Part shown: piece after piece, positions 8,636 through 19,161 of the stretch
How the letters are laid out: each line of letters opens with the position of its first letter
How positions within the stretch are numbered: the first letter of the stretch is position 1
Origin: Amblyomma americanum
Taxonomy: Eukaryota > Arthropoda > Arachnida > Ixodida > Ixodidae
DNA length: 64,000 bases
Direction: 5' to 3'
NCBI RefSeq assembly: GCF_052857255.1
Contig: NC_135507.1
Coordinates: 78,846,850-78,910,849, forward strand
Notes under the pieces: generated by a model
What the model saw: the letters and a program-made list of their open reading frames with translations, nothing else
What the model was told of the DNA's origin: nothing
Database searches by the model: none
Translations under genes and position numbers: made by a program

Positions 8636-9268
8636 ATAATGCGATAGCATTTTTCATGTCCCTTGGTGAAAAGCCATGCCCAGAATCCGCACCTAATAAC
8701 TTTGTTCAAAAGGTGAGAGACTGACCGGAAAGAACCTGGGTCGCACAAGCCCTACGGCTAGGTGTGTTGGAAGTAGCCACCCACCATGACATCGATTAAC
8801 CGCCACACCACAGCACTAGAGTTCGTATCAGCACTCCCGGTGATCTGTGAATGTGCTGAGCAAGTCGAGGGAACTGCTCACAACCTGGATTGCACAAGAC
8901 TCATGGGTGGTTGTGTTGGCGACAGCTACCTGCCAGGTCCTTGATTAACTGCAACACTGTTGTGCCAGGAGTGTTGTGAGGACTCCCGGCAATCTAGGAA
9001 CTTACCCAGCAGCTAGTGAAGCAACGGCCCACTGTGACAGGGCGCAGTGAAATTAGTTATTGGTACCGAGAGGGTGCTCAGGGAGAGCAACTTGGGGCTC
9101 ACAAGTCCCACAGGTGGCTATGTTTGAAATACAGTATGCATATCACAATTCAGTATCTCACTTTGCATCATTCTTTATAGCCACAAATTGGCAAGACCAC
9201 TTTGCAGCAACTCTCGGCATCAACAACTCAGTAACAACAACCTAGCCAAAAGAAACGCTATCGCAATA
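8636..9268. mobile_element. MITE-like repeat with terminal 'GCGATAGC' inverted ends
   Basis: The left end reads TAATGCGATAGCATTTTT and the right end, complemented, reads TATTGCGATAGCGTTTCT. This gives an imperfect terminal inverted repeat of about 17 bp enclosing 633 bp with no gene. Inside, a unit of about 150-200 bp is repeated in degenerate form near 8735, 8884 and 9090 ('cctggattgcacaag...gtgttggcgaca'). Other repeats in the window (32427, and near 40385 minus) start with the same GCGATAGCGTTAA motif. Type of element unknown. Confidence 0.55.
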
Positions 9269-9552
9269 CCATCTCAGAAGAATGTGCTTAGGGATCACCA
9301 ACTTTTTAGCTACAACGCCATTTTTTGTCTTACATCCTGATGTCAACAGCACACAATGTAGACGGGGCACGAGAAGACGACATACCAAGCGCCATCTTCA
9401 ACAACATTTATTTGAAAGACACACGGCTTCATATATGCTTACATAAAGGCACCATAATATCAGAAACTTATCAGTGCACACCACGTGGCACAGATAGTTC
9501 TGCACACTTGTGAAAATTATTGGTCATATAACAGCTCAAGTTCTTTTTTTGT

Positions 9553-9712
9553 TCGGCGGTCGAATTTCGATGGAGGCGAAATTCTAGAGGCCCGTGTACT
9601 GCACGATGTCAGTGCACATTAAAGAACCCCAGGTGGTCGAAATTTCCGGAGCCCTTCACTACGGCGTCTCATAGCCTGAGTCGTTTTAGGACGTTAAACC
9701 CCCATAAACTAA
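9553..9712 (+). repeat. SINE, type B, 5'-truncated
   Basis: Begins at TCGAATTTCGATGGAGGCG and runs through 'AATTCTAGAGGCCCGTG', 'GTCAGTGCACATTAAAG' and 'GGTGGTCGAAATTTCCGG' to 'GACGTTAAACCCCCATAAAC'. The tRNA-like head is missing. It closely matches the complete copy at 33702-33935. Confidence 0.8.
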
Positions 9713-9714
9713 CT

Positions 9715-11190
9715 AAACTGTTTTTTTGTTTGCAAAAAGGACTGTCTGCTAACACGTTGGTCACACAGTCTGGAAATCTCGGCTGCCTTGGTAATTTCAC
9801 GTATCACTGTGCTTTTGAAGCGCTTTGCATCGTCTAAATTTTGTGGCACAAGTTTCGGATGGGCAATCCCTGATGTGAATTCCTGAATTTCTGCATGCCT
9901 GATCGGCATTAGTGTTGTGTTCTTTCAGTCTGGTTCGTGAAATTGAGGCAACTGAGATTGCCAGTCTGTGTAACCAATGTGTTAGCACGCCGTCTCTTTT
10001 GCTAACAAAAACAGAACTTTAGCTGCTAACGTGCAATAATTTTCATGGGTGTGCAGAAGTGCCTGTGTCACATGGTGCCTTTATGCAAATGTATGCGAAG
10101 TCGTGCTTCTTTCAAATAAACGTTGAAAGTCGGCACTCACTGTGTCATCATCTCGTCTTGTGTCCCCGTCTATGTACTGTGCTGTAATTGACATCAGGAT
10201 GGAAAACCCCAAGCCCAAGCTGCTGTTCTAGCTGCCTTGCAGCAGAGGGTGAGAAGGATAAAATAATTCATTTGAATATCACCTGAAATAAGTAATTGTG
10301 CAATAGATACGAATAAGGTACACATATATCCATTAAACTGTTGCACTAAAAAGAGTGCAACTCACTGTTTGCTCAGCACTCATTTAGGCTCCTTGAAAAT
10401 TGCTGTTCTGAGAGCGCCTCGGACACCACAGTCTAGTATCTCCTATTGTGTGTACTTGAGGCAGTTTGTGTCACTTAAGTGGACAGCTGTGGTCTCAAAA
10501 TACATATTTTAAGACTGTTCTTATTGTCAAGGTGTTCATTTTACAACGTAATAGTAGTGATCAGAAAACACAATGGTCACTCGTGAAAATCTGGCTACAA
10601 TTCTGACACGTCACTGAAGAAAATTGCATCACAGCAGAGGAAACCAGGTTTTACACTTGGCAGAATGGAAATCAGAAAGGCACTTATGCAATTCCTCACA
10701 GTTGTGCTGTTACTTTAAGCCATTGCACCATTTTCTAGCCAGTAGGGAATGATTTGTCTCACACAAAAATTAAAGAAATGGCTTGCATACTTGTCTGTTG
10801 CCAGTAAAAACCATCTTGGAAGTTTAGTGCAACTACACTGCGTGAAAGGCATTCTAATGGCATATGCAGATGAGTTTTTCTCCTGTGTAATTCAATATTA
10901 TAGGATACATTTTTTTTTAAAATTAGGTAGCTTTTTAACATGTTTGCCATTAATTAAGCAGAATTCCTTTCCATATATCATCCTACGTCTCTTTCCTGGC
11001 CTATTACAGCTGGTACTGGGGACATATGCAGCTACAATTTACGTTTTTATCAATAAGAGCATTTTGTCTGTGTTATACACAATTTATTTTCTAGTGTTTG
11101 TGTTTCTGTTATGGCAGGTGAATGTGCAAGGCCTACTGATGAAGAATTATCGTGCAATCACGCGTACAAAAGGTAAAGCAACTCAAGCTA
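9715..11190. other. Non-coding stretch, nothing recognised
   Basis: AT-rich, with no supported gene. A 180-codon frame at 10749-11291 is hydrophobic by composition and runs into a SINE, so I do not call it. No RNA gene seen. Confidence 0.4.
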
Positions 11191-11197
11191 TGATCAA

Positions 11198-11352
11198 GGG
11201 ACGCCGTAGTGAAGGGCTCCGGATAATTTCGACTACCTACAATTCGTTACTGTGCACTGACATTGCACATGCAGTACACGGGCTTCTATAGCATTTCGCC
11301 GCGGCCGAGCCCGAACCAGTAACTTACCTTAGGCCAGCAGCCGATCGAGCAC
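11198..11352 (-). repeat. Old SINE fragment (minus)
   Basis: Degenerate minus-strand copy: 'ACGCCGTAGTGAAGGGCTCCGG', 'AATTTCGACTACC', 'GTGCACTGACATTGCAC' and 'CGCCGCGGCCGAGCCCGAACC' are recognisable. Internal spacing is distorted, so it is older than the type-A copies. Confidence 0.65.
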
Positions 11353-11603
11353 CGTATACATAAGAGTGTATAGTATATATAGTGACTGAGTCACCATGGC
11401 GATTTAGAAATGGAATTTTTACTATAGCGCTTCTAATTACGATTTGTACTGACACGCTATAGCGGATTAAAGTGTCTCACTCATTCAAATGCGCTTCCCA
11501 TTTGCGATTTGCTACAATAAAAAAAATGCCTTTATCCGTGTATCCCACACTGACGCAAAAGTTCACAGGCCACTGCACCGTAACCTGAGGCCCGAGGATA
11601 AAG

Positions 11604-11710
11604 TATGTGTGTGTGTGTGAGTGTGTGTGTGTGTGTATGTGTATGTGTGTGTGTGTGTGTGTGCGCGCGCGCGTGTGTGTGTGTGTGTGTGTCTGTGTGT
11701 GTGTACACGC
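11604..11710. repeat. (GT)n microsatellite
   Basis: Interrupted GT/GC dinucleotide array of about 107 bp with a short (GC)n core (GCGCGCGCGC). Simple sequence; reverse-strand open frames here are artefacts of the repeat. Confidence 0.95.
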
Positions 11711-11934
11711 GCATTTCGGCGTAACGGCTATCCGTTGCTTGCATGAACTTGACTACACCAAATAGCGATCACCGAGCTGTCGCTGGACCCATGCCGCTCA
11801 TGGACGCTTCGCCCTCGGAACAAGCGCGGCACGTGGGGCATGGACCACCAGCCCACCTACATGAAGAATGGCGTGTTCGCCACATTTCTTCATGCGCCTG
11901 AAATTCCCATAGCGCGCGACTGCTTCGCTTCGCG

Positions 11935-11990
11935 GTCCAGTGCATCCATGCATGGATGCATGCATGCTGCATGCATGCATGCGCGCATCG
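11935..11990. repeat. ATGC-rich palindromic simple repeat
   Basis: Short tandem and palindromic units of GCATGCAT / ATGCATGC over about 50 bp. Self-complementary. Confidence 0.8.
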
Positions 11991-11994
11991 GTCG

Positions 11995-12157
11995 GGGGAG
12001 TAAGCGAGCAGTTTGTCCTCCCGTTAGTCCTTTTCGGGCCAGGACTAAACAAATGGTCCTCCAAATTTGCACACGGCACGCAGCTCGCCGCAGTTGGTCC
12101 TTTCGCAGACTAACGGGCCGTTTTGAGGACTAAAGTTGACGTTACTCCCCCCTTGAG
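11995..12157. mobile_element. Possible small MITE
   Basis: The ends read GGGGGAGTAA (left) and its complement TTACTCCCCC (right). Just inside, TTTGTCCTC / GAGGACTAAA and CCGTTAGTC / GACTAACGG are also inverted. This makes an imperfect inverted-repeat unit of about 163 bp without coding content. Target-site duplication unclear. Confidence 0.4.
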
Positions 12158-12177
12158 CCGGTTTTTTTCTTAGAGTG

Positions 12178-12378
12178 AAGGAAGAAAGAGGTGCCGTAGT
12201 GGAGGGCTCCGGAATAATTTCGACCATCTGTGGATCATTAACGTGCACTGACATCGCACAGCACACGGGCGCATTAGCGTTTTTCCTCCATAAAAACGCA
12301 GCCGCTGCGGTTGGGTTCGAACCCGGGAACTCCGATCAGTAGTCGAGCGCCTAACCACTGAGCCACCGCGGCAGGTCC
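12178..12378 (-). repeat. SINE, type A, with tRNA-like head (minus)
   Basis: On the minus strand: a tRNA-like head with box A-like 'GGTGGCTCAGTGGTTAGGCGCTCG' split across the head and box B-like GGTTCGAACCC. Then 'AAACGCTAATGCGCCCGTG', 'GTGCACGTTAATGATCC', and the end at 'GGCACCTCTTTC'. The T/ATT-rich 3' tail is lacking. It abuts the repeat that is shared with 38860-39690. Confidence 0.85.
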
Positions 12379-12384
12379 GGCGTG

Positions 12385-12960
12385 ACGCGCCATTCGCTAT
12401 ATAAAACGTGTGGCGTGTGCTTACCTTCGTGTGATTAACTTAACAGCTCTTTCGCTCGTCTTACGGGGGTCAACCGGCTTGAACCACAGCTACCTTTCCA
12501 GCGAAAAGCTCCACTTCTGGAATGCAAAGCTGAAGGTGAAATCACGCATGGATTTGACCTCTGGCTCGCCGCATGTGTGGCTGAGACCTCGTAACACGTG
12601 ACTCGACGCACTGCTACCGCTCGTTCCGCCGCTGCGGTGACCGCCGTTCCGACCGCTCGCTGTAGCAAGTTGCGTCATGTGACTAACCACGTGATTCGCT
12701 CCTCTTGCTGAGTAAAGGCCAGCGCTCACCGCCTAGGCACCTCCCAAACCACACGTGTGAGAGCCTCCAGATTCCAGATTCCAGCGCCGTATCCAGCACT
12801 TTCATTTATAATCTTCCTTCAGTCGCAACAAGAGACCGCAGAAGGCGAGGGGGCCTCCTGGCCCTACGGGAATGGGATCTAGGAGGTCTCATCAATCTTT
12901 CGAGGGCTCCTTGTCACTGGATGTATTTGTTGCTAAAACATCGTCGTCGTTTTGTCTGAC
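12385..12960 (-). repeat. Dispersed repeat X, copy 1
   Basis: Inverted counterpart of 38865-39690. Shared landmarks include TATATAAAACGTGT/ATTTTATATAG, 'TTACCTTCGTGTG', 'GCTCGTCTTAC', 'GGCCAGCGCTCACCGCCTAG' and 'AATCTTCCTTCAGTCGCAACA'. In both places it lies directly beyond the 3' end of the same LINE family, so it may be part of that composite repeat. No gene is seen. Confidence 0.6.
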
Positions 12961-13439
12961 GCGGTTGTTGCGACGCGCTTGACTTTGTCTTTCCTCTCCT
13001 ACGTCTTTCAACACTCCTCCTGTCTGCACGTGGCAGCGATTGTGGCTCAGCTTGAGCCATTGGGCAGGCCCGCGTACTTTCCGTTCCATACTTCCTTCAG
13101 TCGCAATAAAACAACAGCCAGGCACCGCGAGAGCTCCTAGCTCACAGCCCCTTAATGCAATGGGGCAAGGGCTCCTTGCGGCTAGAGCTCCTTATCAAAG
13201 GGGGTATCTGTTGCTACACCGTCGTCGTCGCTTCAGATCACGCGGTTGATGCGACGCGCGTCGTTTCTTTCAATCTTTCCTCTCACATCTCAACAAAACT
13301 TGTACTTGGGCTAGATGTTAAGCCATGATCTGAGAAGAACCAGAGCAAATCAATCGTCCTCCTTTTTTTGTCCGCTATCCTTTCTTGCCCTGGTTCTTCT
13401 AAGCGCTCACATTCCTTTGCCTCTCCTACTCTCGGTACG

Positions 13440-14825
13440 TGGCAGGGATTGTGGTTCATCTTGAGGCACTGGGCAGGCCCGTGCACTTTTCATTCATCCA
13501 GCAGTCGCAAAAGCCTAAACACTGCGGCAAGGAGGGGGGTTGTGGTTGTTTTAACTTTGTTCCCACAAAATGAAAGTGATCAGTTGGGGCTGGGTCAAGT
13601 AGATGGTGGCCGCAGTCGGGGGCGACCTGTTGAGCTCGCATGATGAGGGCCCACTGTGTTGTTTTCCTCGAACTGTCCAAGACCTTGTACCATTCTTCTG
13701 CCGAGGGAGCTGGCAAGAGGGTCGTCGCAGGGGATTTGCTACCGCATTCCCATAATATATGGTCTTGGGGTGCGTGCGTCCCGTCACCGTAGTGTGGGCA
13801 TGCAGGGTCGTATTCTCTGTCATTTAACAATCGGTAGGGGCTAAGAATAGCCTTTGTTTGTTGGTGTCTGGGTGTCGTGGCTTGCACCCTGTACAGGTCA
13901 GAGATAGGGGCGGGATATGTGAATTTTAGCTCGCAATAAAAATTAATGTCGATTAGCTCAGCTAATTGAGGATATACAAAGCGAAAGATGTCGGCGTTCA
14001 CTGTGTTCATTGGCGTTGGTGTTTACAATGTTCAAGACGGCGATGGCAACGAGGATAAGAAAGGCGCATAGCTGGCTCCCTGTATATGCGGACGCCTCAT
14101 TCGTGTTCTGGTACACGTGGCGATAGTGAGAGAGCGAGATGTGGCCAGAATGCATTAGCGCTGCATGCCACCTCCCAGGGTGATAGGGAGGGCACGCTGC
14201 CTATCAAGTGTGCGGAACGCAATCAAAGCAGGCTTTTGCAGTTGAACACCAAGCCACGTATATGGAAGCGAGATTGAGGTCTCCACTGAGCCACGGGGCC
14301 GGTTTACGCCTTTCCTTCCGTGAAAACGATCGTCCCTTGCAAGTTCTCGACGCCAAAGAACTCCATGATCGCCGTCGACTCGCTTGTTTTGTTTGGTAGG
14401 GGCTAAGAATTGCCTTCGTTAATAGGCGTCTGAGGGTAGTGGATAAAAAAGGGAGAGAAAAAGAAAGAGAGAGGGCAACACCTGTGGCTCAGTGCTATTT
14501 GTGGCACATGCGCAGTAGTCACTACGATGCGCGAGAGAGAGAAAGAATCAGCGGCGGCCACCTGCGCCGTACGTGACGTCACTCGTGCTCCGACACACGC
14601 CGGCTCGCGCGAAGCGCGGTGTTGACAAGCCTAGTGAAGCTTTTCGCTTCAAAAGTTTGTAATCTCCGCGTACGAGCGAGGCGCCTCCGCGCGCGGTCTC
14701 CTATAGAGGTCTCCTGTCCCCTGGTTGGATAAAAATCGGGCTAGTTCGGTTGCGCAGAATTCGCATTGCGAGCGTGTTCACCAATTTTTTTGCAAAATTT
14801 TGAATGGCTTCTTAGTGTCGCCTAG
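13440..14825 (-). mobile_element. I-type LINE 3' part, copy 2 (decayed)
   Basis: Minus-strand LINE tail. The clearest coding piece (14010-13456) reads LAELIDINFYCELKFTYP, then NDREYDPACPHYGDGTH.PQDHILWEC. This is the C-terminal Cys/His zinc-binding region of I/R1-like ORF2 proteins. The segment 14650-14825 repeats 15825-16083, and 13760-13940 repeats 15600-15800, so two copies lie in tandem. Interrupted at 14825 by another repeat. A third scrap of the same region is at 14395-14445. Frames are broken throughout. Confidence 0.65.
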
Positions 14826-15395
14826 AATATATTTAACGCGACAGCGTTAAGGAGCTCGTGTCGCAGAAAAGCCGGTGTCCGCGTCTGCGGCGTTGGCAGT
14901 GAGCGAAAAATCGTCATCCTCGCAATCCTTCCCCTCCTCCTCGCAATGCACGCCACTCCCCAACAGATAGCGCGTGACGGCAGCGCCTCCCGCTCGTCTC
15001 GTTCGGGCGCTATAGGCACGCAGGAATCACGCGGTGAGCGGCGAACAAAGCAGCGCACATCCAAGGCGCGTTCACCACGAAGCTTGCGGCTTCCTGCCCG
15101 TCCGTTCAGCGCGGTAGTTTGCTGGCGTTCGTGGCATCGGGTTTGTTGAGAACGATGTGCCGACGAACTACGACTGCAACTTCAGTCCCGCGCGTTTCGG
15201 CAATGCGCCTGGCAGCACTTCTACGTGGTTTGCCGCTCCACGCGTCCGTTTCACCGTACGTAGAAGAGCGATTTGTCTAACGGGCAAGGCTCGCGGCGAA
15301 CGGGCGATGGCGTTCCGTGGACTCCCTGGCAGTGCTGCAACACGCCGTCGCGTTCCACTCTTAAAGGTGAAGCTTAAACGTCCTCCAATTTTGAT
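14825..15395 (+). repeat. Repeat family R, copy 1
   Basis: Starts at TTTAACGCGACAGCGTTAAGG and continues with GAGCTCGTGTCGCAGAAAAG and CCGGTGTC. It ends with GGCGTTCCGTGGACTCCC, CACTCTTAAAGGTGAAG and CTTAAACGTCC. The same start and end blocks occur at 32427-32945 (plus) and 39972-40535 (minus). It splits the RNase H part of the decayed LINE (LINE sequence resumes at about 15395 with 'AGCTATATACCTTCTCTGCC'). Non-coding. Confidence 0.6.
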
Positions 15396-17235
15396 GCAGG
15401 GGTCCGCAATGACCAGGGCGATAGCTATATACCTTCTCTGCCTCGGGTATAGAGCTAGCGTCAAAGTTTGTGGCGTTAACACGGGCTTTCACGAAACTAT
15501 CACGAAACAGACTAACCGTCTCGCAGCAGATATTTCAAGGGCGCAAAGTTATTCCATGCCTGTCGACAGGGGGTAAAATTCGAATTTACCCCTTCCTTAC
15601 TCCTTTCTTTCACCCTTTTTTAAATGTATGGTCTTTGGGGCGTGCGTCCAGTCAACGTAGTGAAGGCATGCAGGGTCGTAATAAAAGTTTGGGATTAAAG
15701 ATAATTGGTAGGGGGTAAGTAGTGCCTTTGTTAATAGGCGTCTGAAAGTTGTGGCTTCCACCCTGTCCAGGCCTGGGTGAGGGGCGGGATACGTGCATCG
15801 TAGCTCGCAATAAAATTTTGTAATCTCCGCATACTGGCGAGGCGCCTCGACGGGGGCGTCCGTCCCCTCGAGGTCTCCTGTCCCCTGGTTGGTTAAAAAT
15901 AGGGCTAGCTGATCGACCTCCTCGTCTCCGGTGTTACCCGCGTGAGCTGGAACCCATACGAGATTGATGTTGTGATGGAGAGTTCGGTTGCGCAGAATTC
16001 ACAGTGCGAGCGCGTTTACCGAGCTTTTGGCGAAATTTTGAATTGCGCTCTCTGATTCGCTTAGAATACTTTAAATGCACGGTCCGCGATGATCAGAGCG
16101 ATAACTACTTCCTCTGCCTCGGATATAGAGCTAGCGTGAAAGGTGGTCGCGTTACCGAGGGCTGGCTTTGGAGTGGGCATATATGCCACGTATATTCCGC
16201 CTTTGATGTCTTGAGGTGCATCCACGCACACTGCTCGTGCTTCGCTGTCGTACTGTTTCTCAAGTTCCTGGGCCCTTGCTTTCCTGCAGGTGTCGTGTCT
16301 GCCTGGCCTCATATTCTTGGCTACTGGTTTTGCAACTATAGTCTACTAGTAATGTCGACTGATAAGTGTGATTTTGCACATACCTCAGCAGCAGGTTGGA
16401 TGTTGAGTTTCTCAAAAACAATGCTTCCTGAAACACTGCACGACAAGCGGGTAACTTGTTCCGTCTTATGGGCTTCGATAAGCTCAGCGAGTGTGTTAAA
16501 TATTCTCAACTGCAGCAGTCGATCTGACTTGGCTCTAATGATGCTATTAAGTGGCTCTTTGTCATGCCCCTGTGACGGGTGGCAATGCGCCTCACCAGCC
16601 CGCGTATCCGGTGTGCCATGACGCGTAGACGGCGGATCACGTCCTTGTTTTGAGTATTATCCTGAATCAACATGTCAAGAACCCTGAACGTGGCTACCGG
16701 GGTATCGCGTGGTTGTCAGTGCAACTCGATGGGTTTCCGAGGGTCGCGTGCTGCCTGTGAGGCCTGTTTGTTCATGATAACTGAGAGTTCCGAATGAGCC
16801 GGTGAACACCAGAGGCCGTTTACCTGCACGAAAGAGTGCACCGTGTTGAAAGCTTGTTGTAATGATTCTGCAAACTCTCCATCGGATCGGGTGTTGTTTC
16901 ATATGGTGATGTCGTCGGCGTATATAACATGGTGTATATGTGAGGTAGCATCTAATAGACGCCGGAGGCCACTCATAGTAATGCTAAGGAGAAAAGATGA
17001 AAGTACAGGCCTTTGCGCGGTTCCTCTGGCGCCTGGAGTCATTTTGTCGCTACTTTTATACCCGAAATGCAGCGTAGTCGTGCGCTGGCTCACAAAGATG
17101 GCGATGTAGTCGCATGTCCATTAGCCTACATTCACCAGTGACAGGTGGGAGAGGATGGAAGCGCTTGACACATTGTCAAAGGCCTTAAACCAGAAATCGA
17201 AGGACACATCGTAGGCGTATGGGCGGATCGCCTAG
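15396..17235 (-). mobile_element. I-type LINE, copy 1 plus part of copy 2 (decayed)
   Basis: Minus strand. At the 17235 side is the RT palm; 16899-17093 reads GARGTAQRPVLSSFLLSITM and ends IYADDITI (the YADD catalytic motif). It continues through thumb and RNase H sequence to about 15570. The 15396-15480 piece repeats the RNase H block at 16080-16160 ('CTCTGCCTCGG.TATAGAGCTAGCGT') and belongs to the second copy. Many stops and frameshifts; no intact protein. The family is the same as the plus-strand copy at 35811-38627. Confidence 0.65.
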
Positions 17236-17496
17236 GCGCATGTGCGTACGACGGAGTCTATCTGCGCATGCATCAGGCGCGTCACGCAGATATCTGTACA
17301 TGTCAGATATCCAAGCCTGAACTCGGGCGCTTGCGCGCGCGTCCGAAGCGGGGTCCGGTTTTCAACAATAGGAGGACCGCGGGGTTTCCGGGGACTCTTG
17401 CTTCACGTCTTGAAGCTCTTTTAGGTTCCTGGAACTTTTTTTCGCTGTTTAAGTTGTCCTTTCAGCGCCACCCAAATCCCTTTCCTTCACGCCTTA
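17236..17496. other. Flank of the Harbinger element
   Basis: No gene recognised. Contains the left target duplication TTA at 17494-17496. Confidence 0.5.
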
Positions 17497-17518
17497 TGTT
17501 GAATTCCAATGGCAGATC
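17497..17518 (+). repeat. Harbinger left terminal inverted repeat
   Basis: 22 bp identical in inverted orientation to 23425-23446. Two related subterminal copies of TTCCAATGGCA(G/A)AT follow at about 17556 and 17590, spaced 35-55 bp, which are plausible transposase or Myb binding sites. Confidence 0.9.
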
Positions 17519-17798
17519 CGGATCAAGTTTTTCTGCTCGGTTTGGATCAATCGTATTCCAATGGCAAAATGGGAGCGCGAGTTGTATGTTCCAATGGCAG
17601 ATCGGGATCAGGCGTAGATCCCGGATCGCTCCGTGGAGCAGCGAAACTTGATCCGCCGAAATCGGCGGATTTAGCCGGAAGCCCTCGTGACGTTTTCTTT
17701 TCCCCCGCGTCTGCTTCCTGTCACGACCGACTGCGGCCGCTTCCTTCCTGTCGTAACTACGTGGTGAGCCGGGCGAGCCGGTGACTTTCCAGTCAGCA

Positions 17799-18253
17799 AT
17801 GGACGGCAGGAATCTTGCTTCGCGCCGTGCGGCACTAATTTTGCTTCATGGAAGTGACAGTTCTGACTCGGACACTGAAAGCTCCGAGTCCAGCAGTGAA
17901 CATTCGTCTGAAACGGACAGCGAGTGTGAAGCCGCTGTGTACAAAAGGGCATTTAATGAAATGTTCCTCCTGCCTGCCAAGAGGCCTAAAGTGGTTGGCT
18001 TCGTCGAGGACGTCGTTGGGCAGTGCTCGGACGACGAGGTACCGTACAACTCGTTGGTTCTTGTTTACAACCAAAAAGAAAAAAAGCCTTTTTATGAGAT
18101 CCCATGTTCTCTAGTTCCGCAGGCACTTTCGGCTGTCGCGGCCTGTAACGGAGCAACTGATAGCAAGATTCGCTGCTTCACCTGCGTGTCCCTCAAGCAA
18201 TCACGCGGATTGCCGGCAAAATATGCCGAAACTCACGTGTTGGCTTCATTCTG
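17799..18253 (+). CDS. Harbinger transposase, exon 1
   Basis: Starts at ATG 17799 (MDGRNLASRRAALILLHGSD); an upstream in-frame ATG at 17781 is also possible. The N-terminal part is Ser/Asp/Glu-rich, then comes a segment ending AETHVLASFW. The exon ends TTCTG before GTGAGT (18254), and the split TGG codon is completed by exon 2. The downstream join gives ...LASFWYAANKTSMREVAA, which fits the helix-turn-helix region of Harbinger transposases. Before the donor, the reading continues only three bases to a stop, which supports the splice. Confidence 0.75.
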
Positions 18254-18878
18254 GTGAGTTCACTCAAATTTACGCACTATGCTTGTTGTGCCCTTTTCTC
18301 GCGCTGGTTGTTGGCTTAAAAATACTGCGCTATTGCCTGATCGCGGAGATTGCTGTACGGTGAACCCAAGATGCGAGCGATAAGCGAACTGCACCTCGTC
18401 GGGAATGAGTTGCTCGCCGGCCAGGGTCTAGCGCTACACGGCCGAGTCTGTCACCATGAGGGGACCGCTTCGGCCTACCAGCGTTCTACCCGTAAAGCAG
18501 TGGCCGGACAAGAGATTTTTTTCCCTCCCTGGCGTCCCGCTCGCGTTGCGCACGAATGGCGTTGGACGTTCTTTTCCTTCGTTGAGTGCTTTCACGCTTG
18601 CTGCATAATTGCTTGCCCATTGGATCAGTGCGTAAGCATTGTTAATGTGTATACCATTTTTGTAACACCACCGCTCCTGTTCGCAGAAACTCCATATGCA
18701 CTATATTTATACCAACCGGGATATCAAACGTTTGAGTGTTTAGTCTCGCGTTTAAATAGTGAAAACTAAAGAGCAGAATTCCATTTTGCTTTAAAAAGTT
18801 GCATAGCAGAAGCATTGCATTCCAGCCTGGTATTCTATTGTTCTGTGCTAAATAATATCATTCAATATTTATTTACAG

Positions 18879-19043
18879 GTATGCCGCCAATAAAACCAGC
18901 ATGCGGGAAGTAGCCGCTTTGATTTATCGGAGAGTTCGGTACACAGAATCCTTATACGGGTGGCTGACTTCCTCGTAAGCCTGGCCCCATCTGCGGTGAC
19001 GTTTCCTTCCGACATGAAAAAGCTGGCCAGTGAATTTCAGAAG
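18879..19043 (+). pseudogene. Harbinger transposase, exon 2 (one-base frameshift)
   Basis: Acceptor TATTTACAG before 18879 and donor GTTGGT at 19044. The frame entering the exon gives YAANKTSMREVAA. The frame leaving it gives FDLSESSVHRILIRVADFL, then LAPSAVTFPSDMKKLASEFQK. Both match Harbinger transposases, but they are one base out of register at the TTT run 18918-18920. One extra T would restore VAAFDLSESS. 'SSVHR...RV.DFL..LAP' is the helix-turn-helix end just before the DDE domain. Either a true mutation or a homopolymer error. Confidence 0.8.
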
Positions 19044-19161
19044 GTTGGTATTAACATTTCTTAATACAATTTTGTCCTATACATTCCGATATACATTTGC
19101 AATACAATGAGTTTCTGCATGGGTCAGTGGCTTCAACATTATTTCACTTCATTCCTGTCAG

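Noticed and set aside
8600..8636. Right terminal repeat of an element holding the 837-codon gene
   Set aside because: I could not find a matching inverted end upstream of 5.5 kb or near position 1, so no boundaries are claimed.
10749..11291. 180-codon plus-strand frame with hydrophobic stretches (membrane protein-like)
   Set aside because: Hydrophobicity follows from T-rich composition, the frame runs into a SINE fragment at 11198, and no family motif is visible.
11532..11744. Minus frame of alternating Thr-His
   Set aside because: Pure translation of the (GT)n microsatellite.
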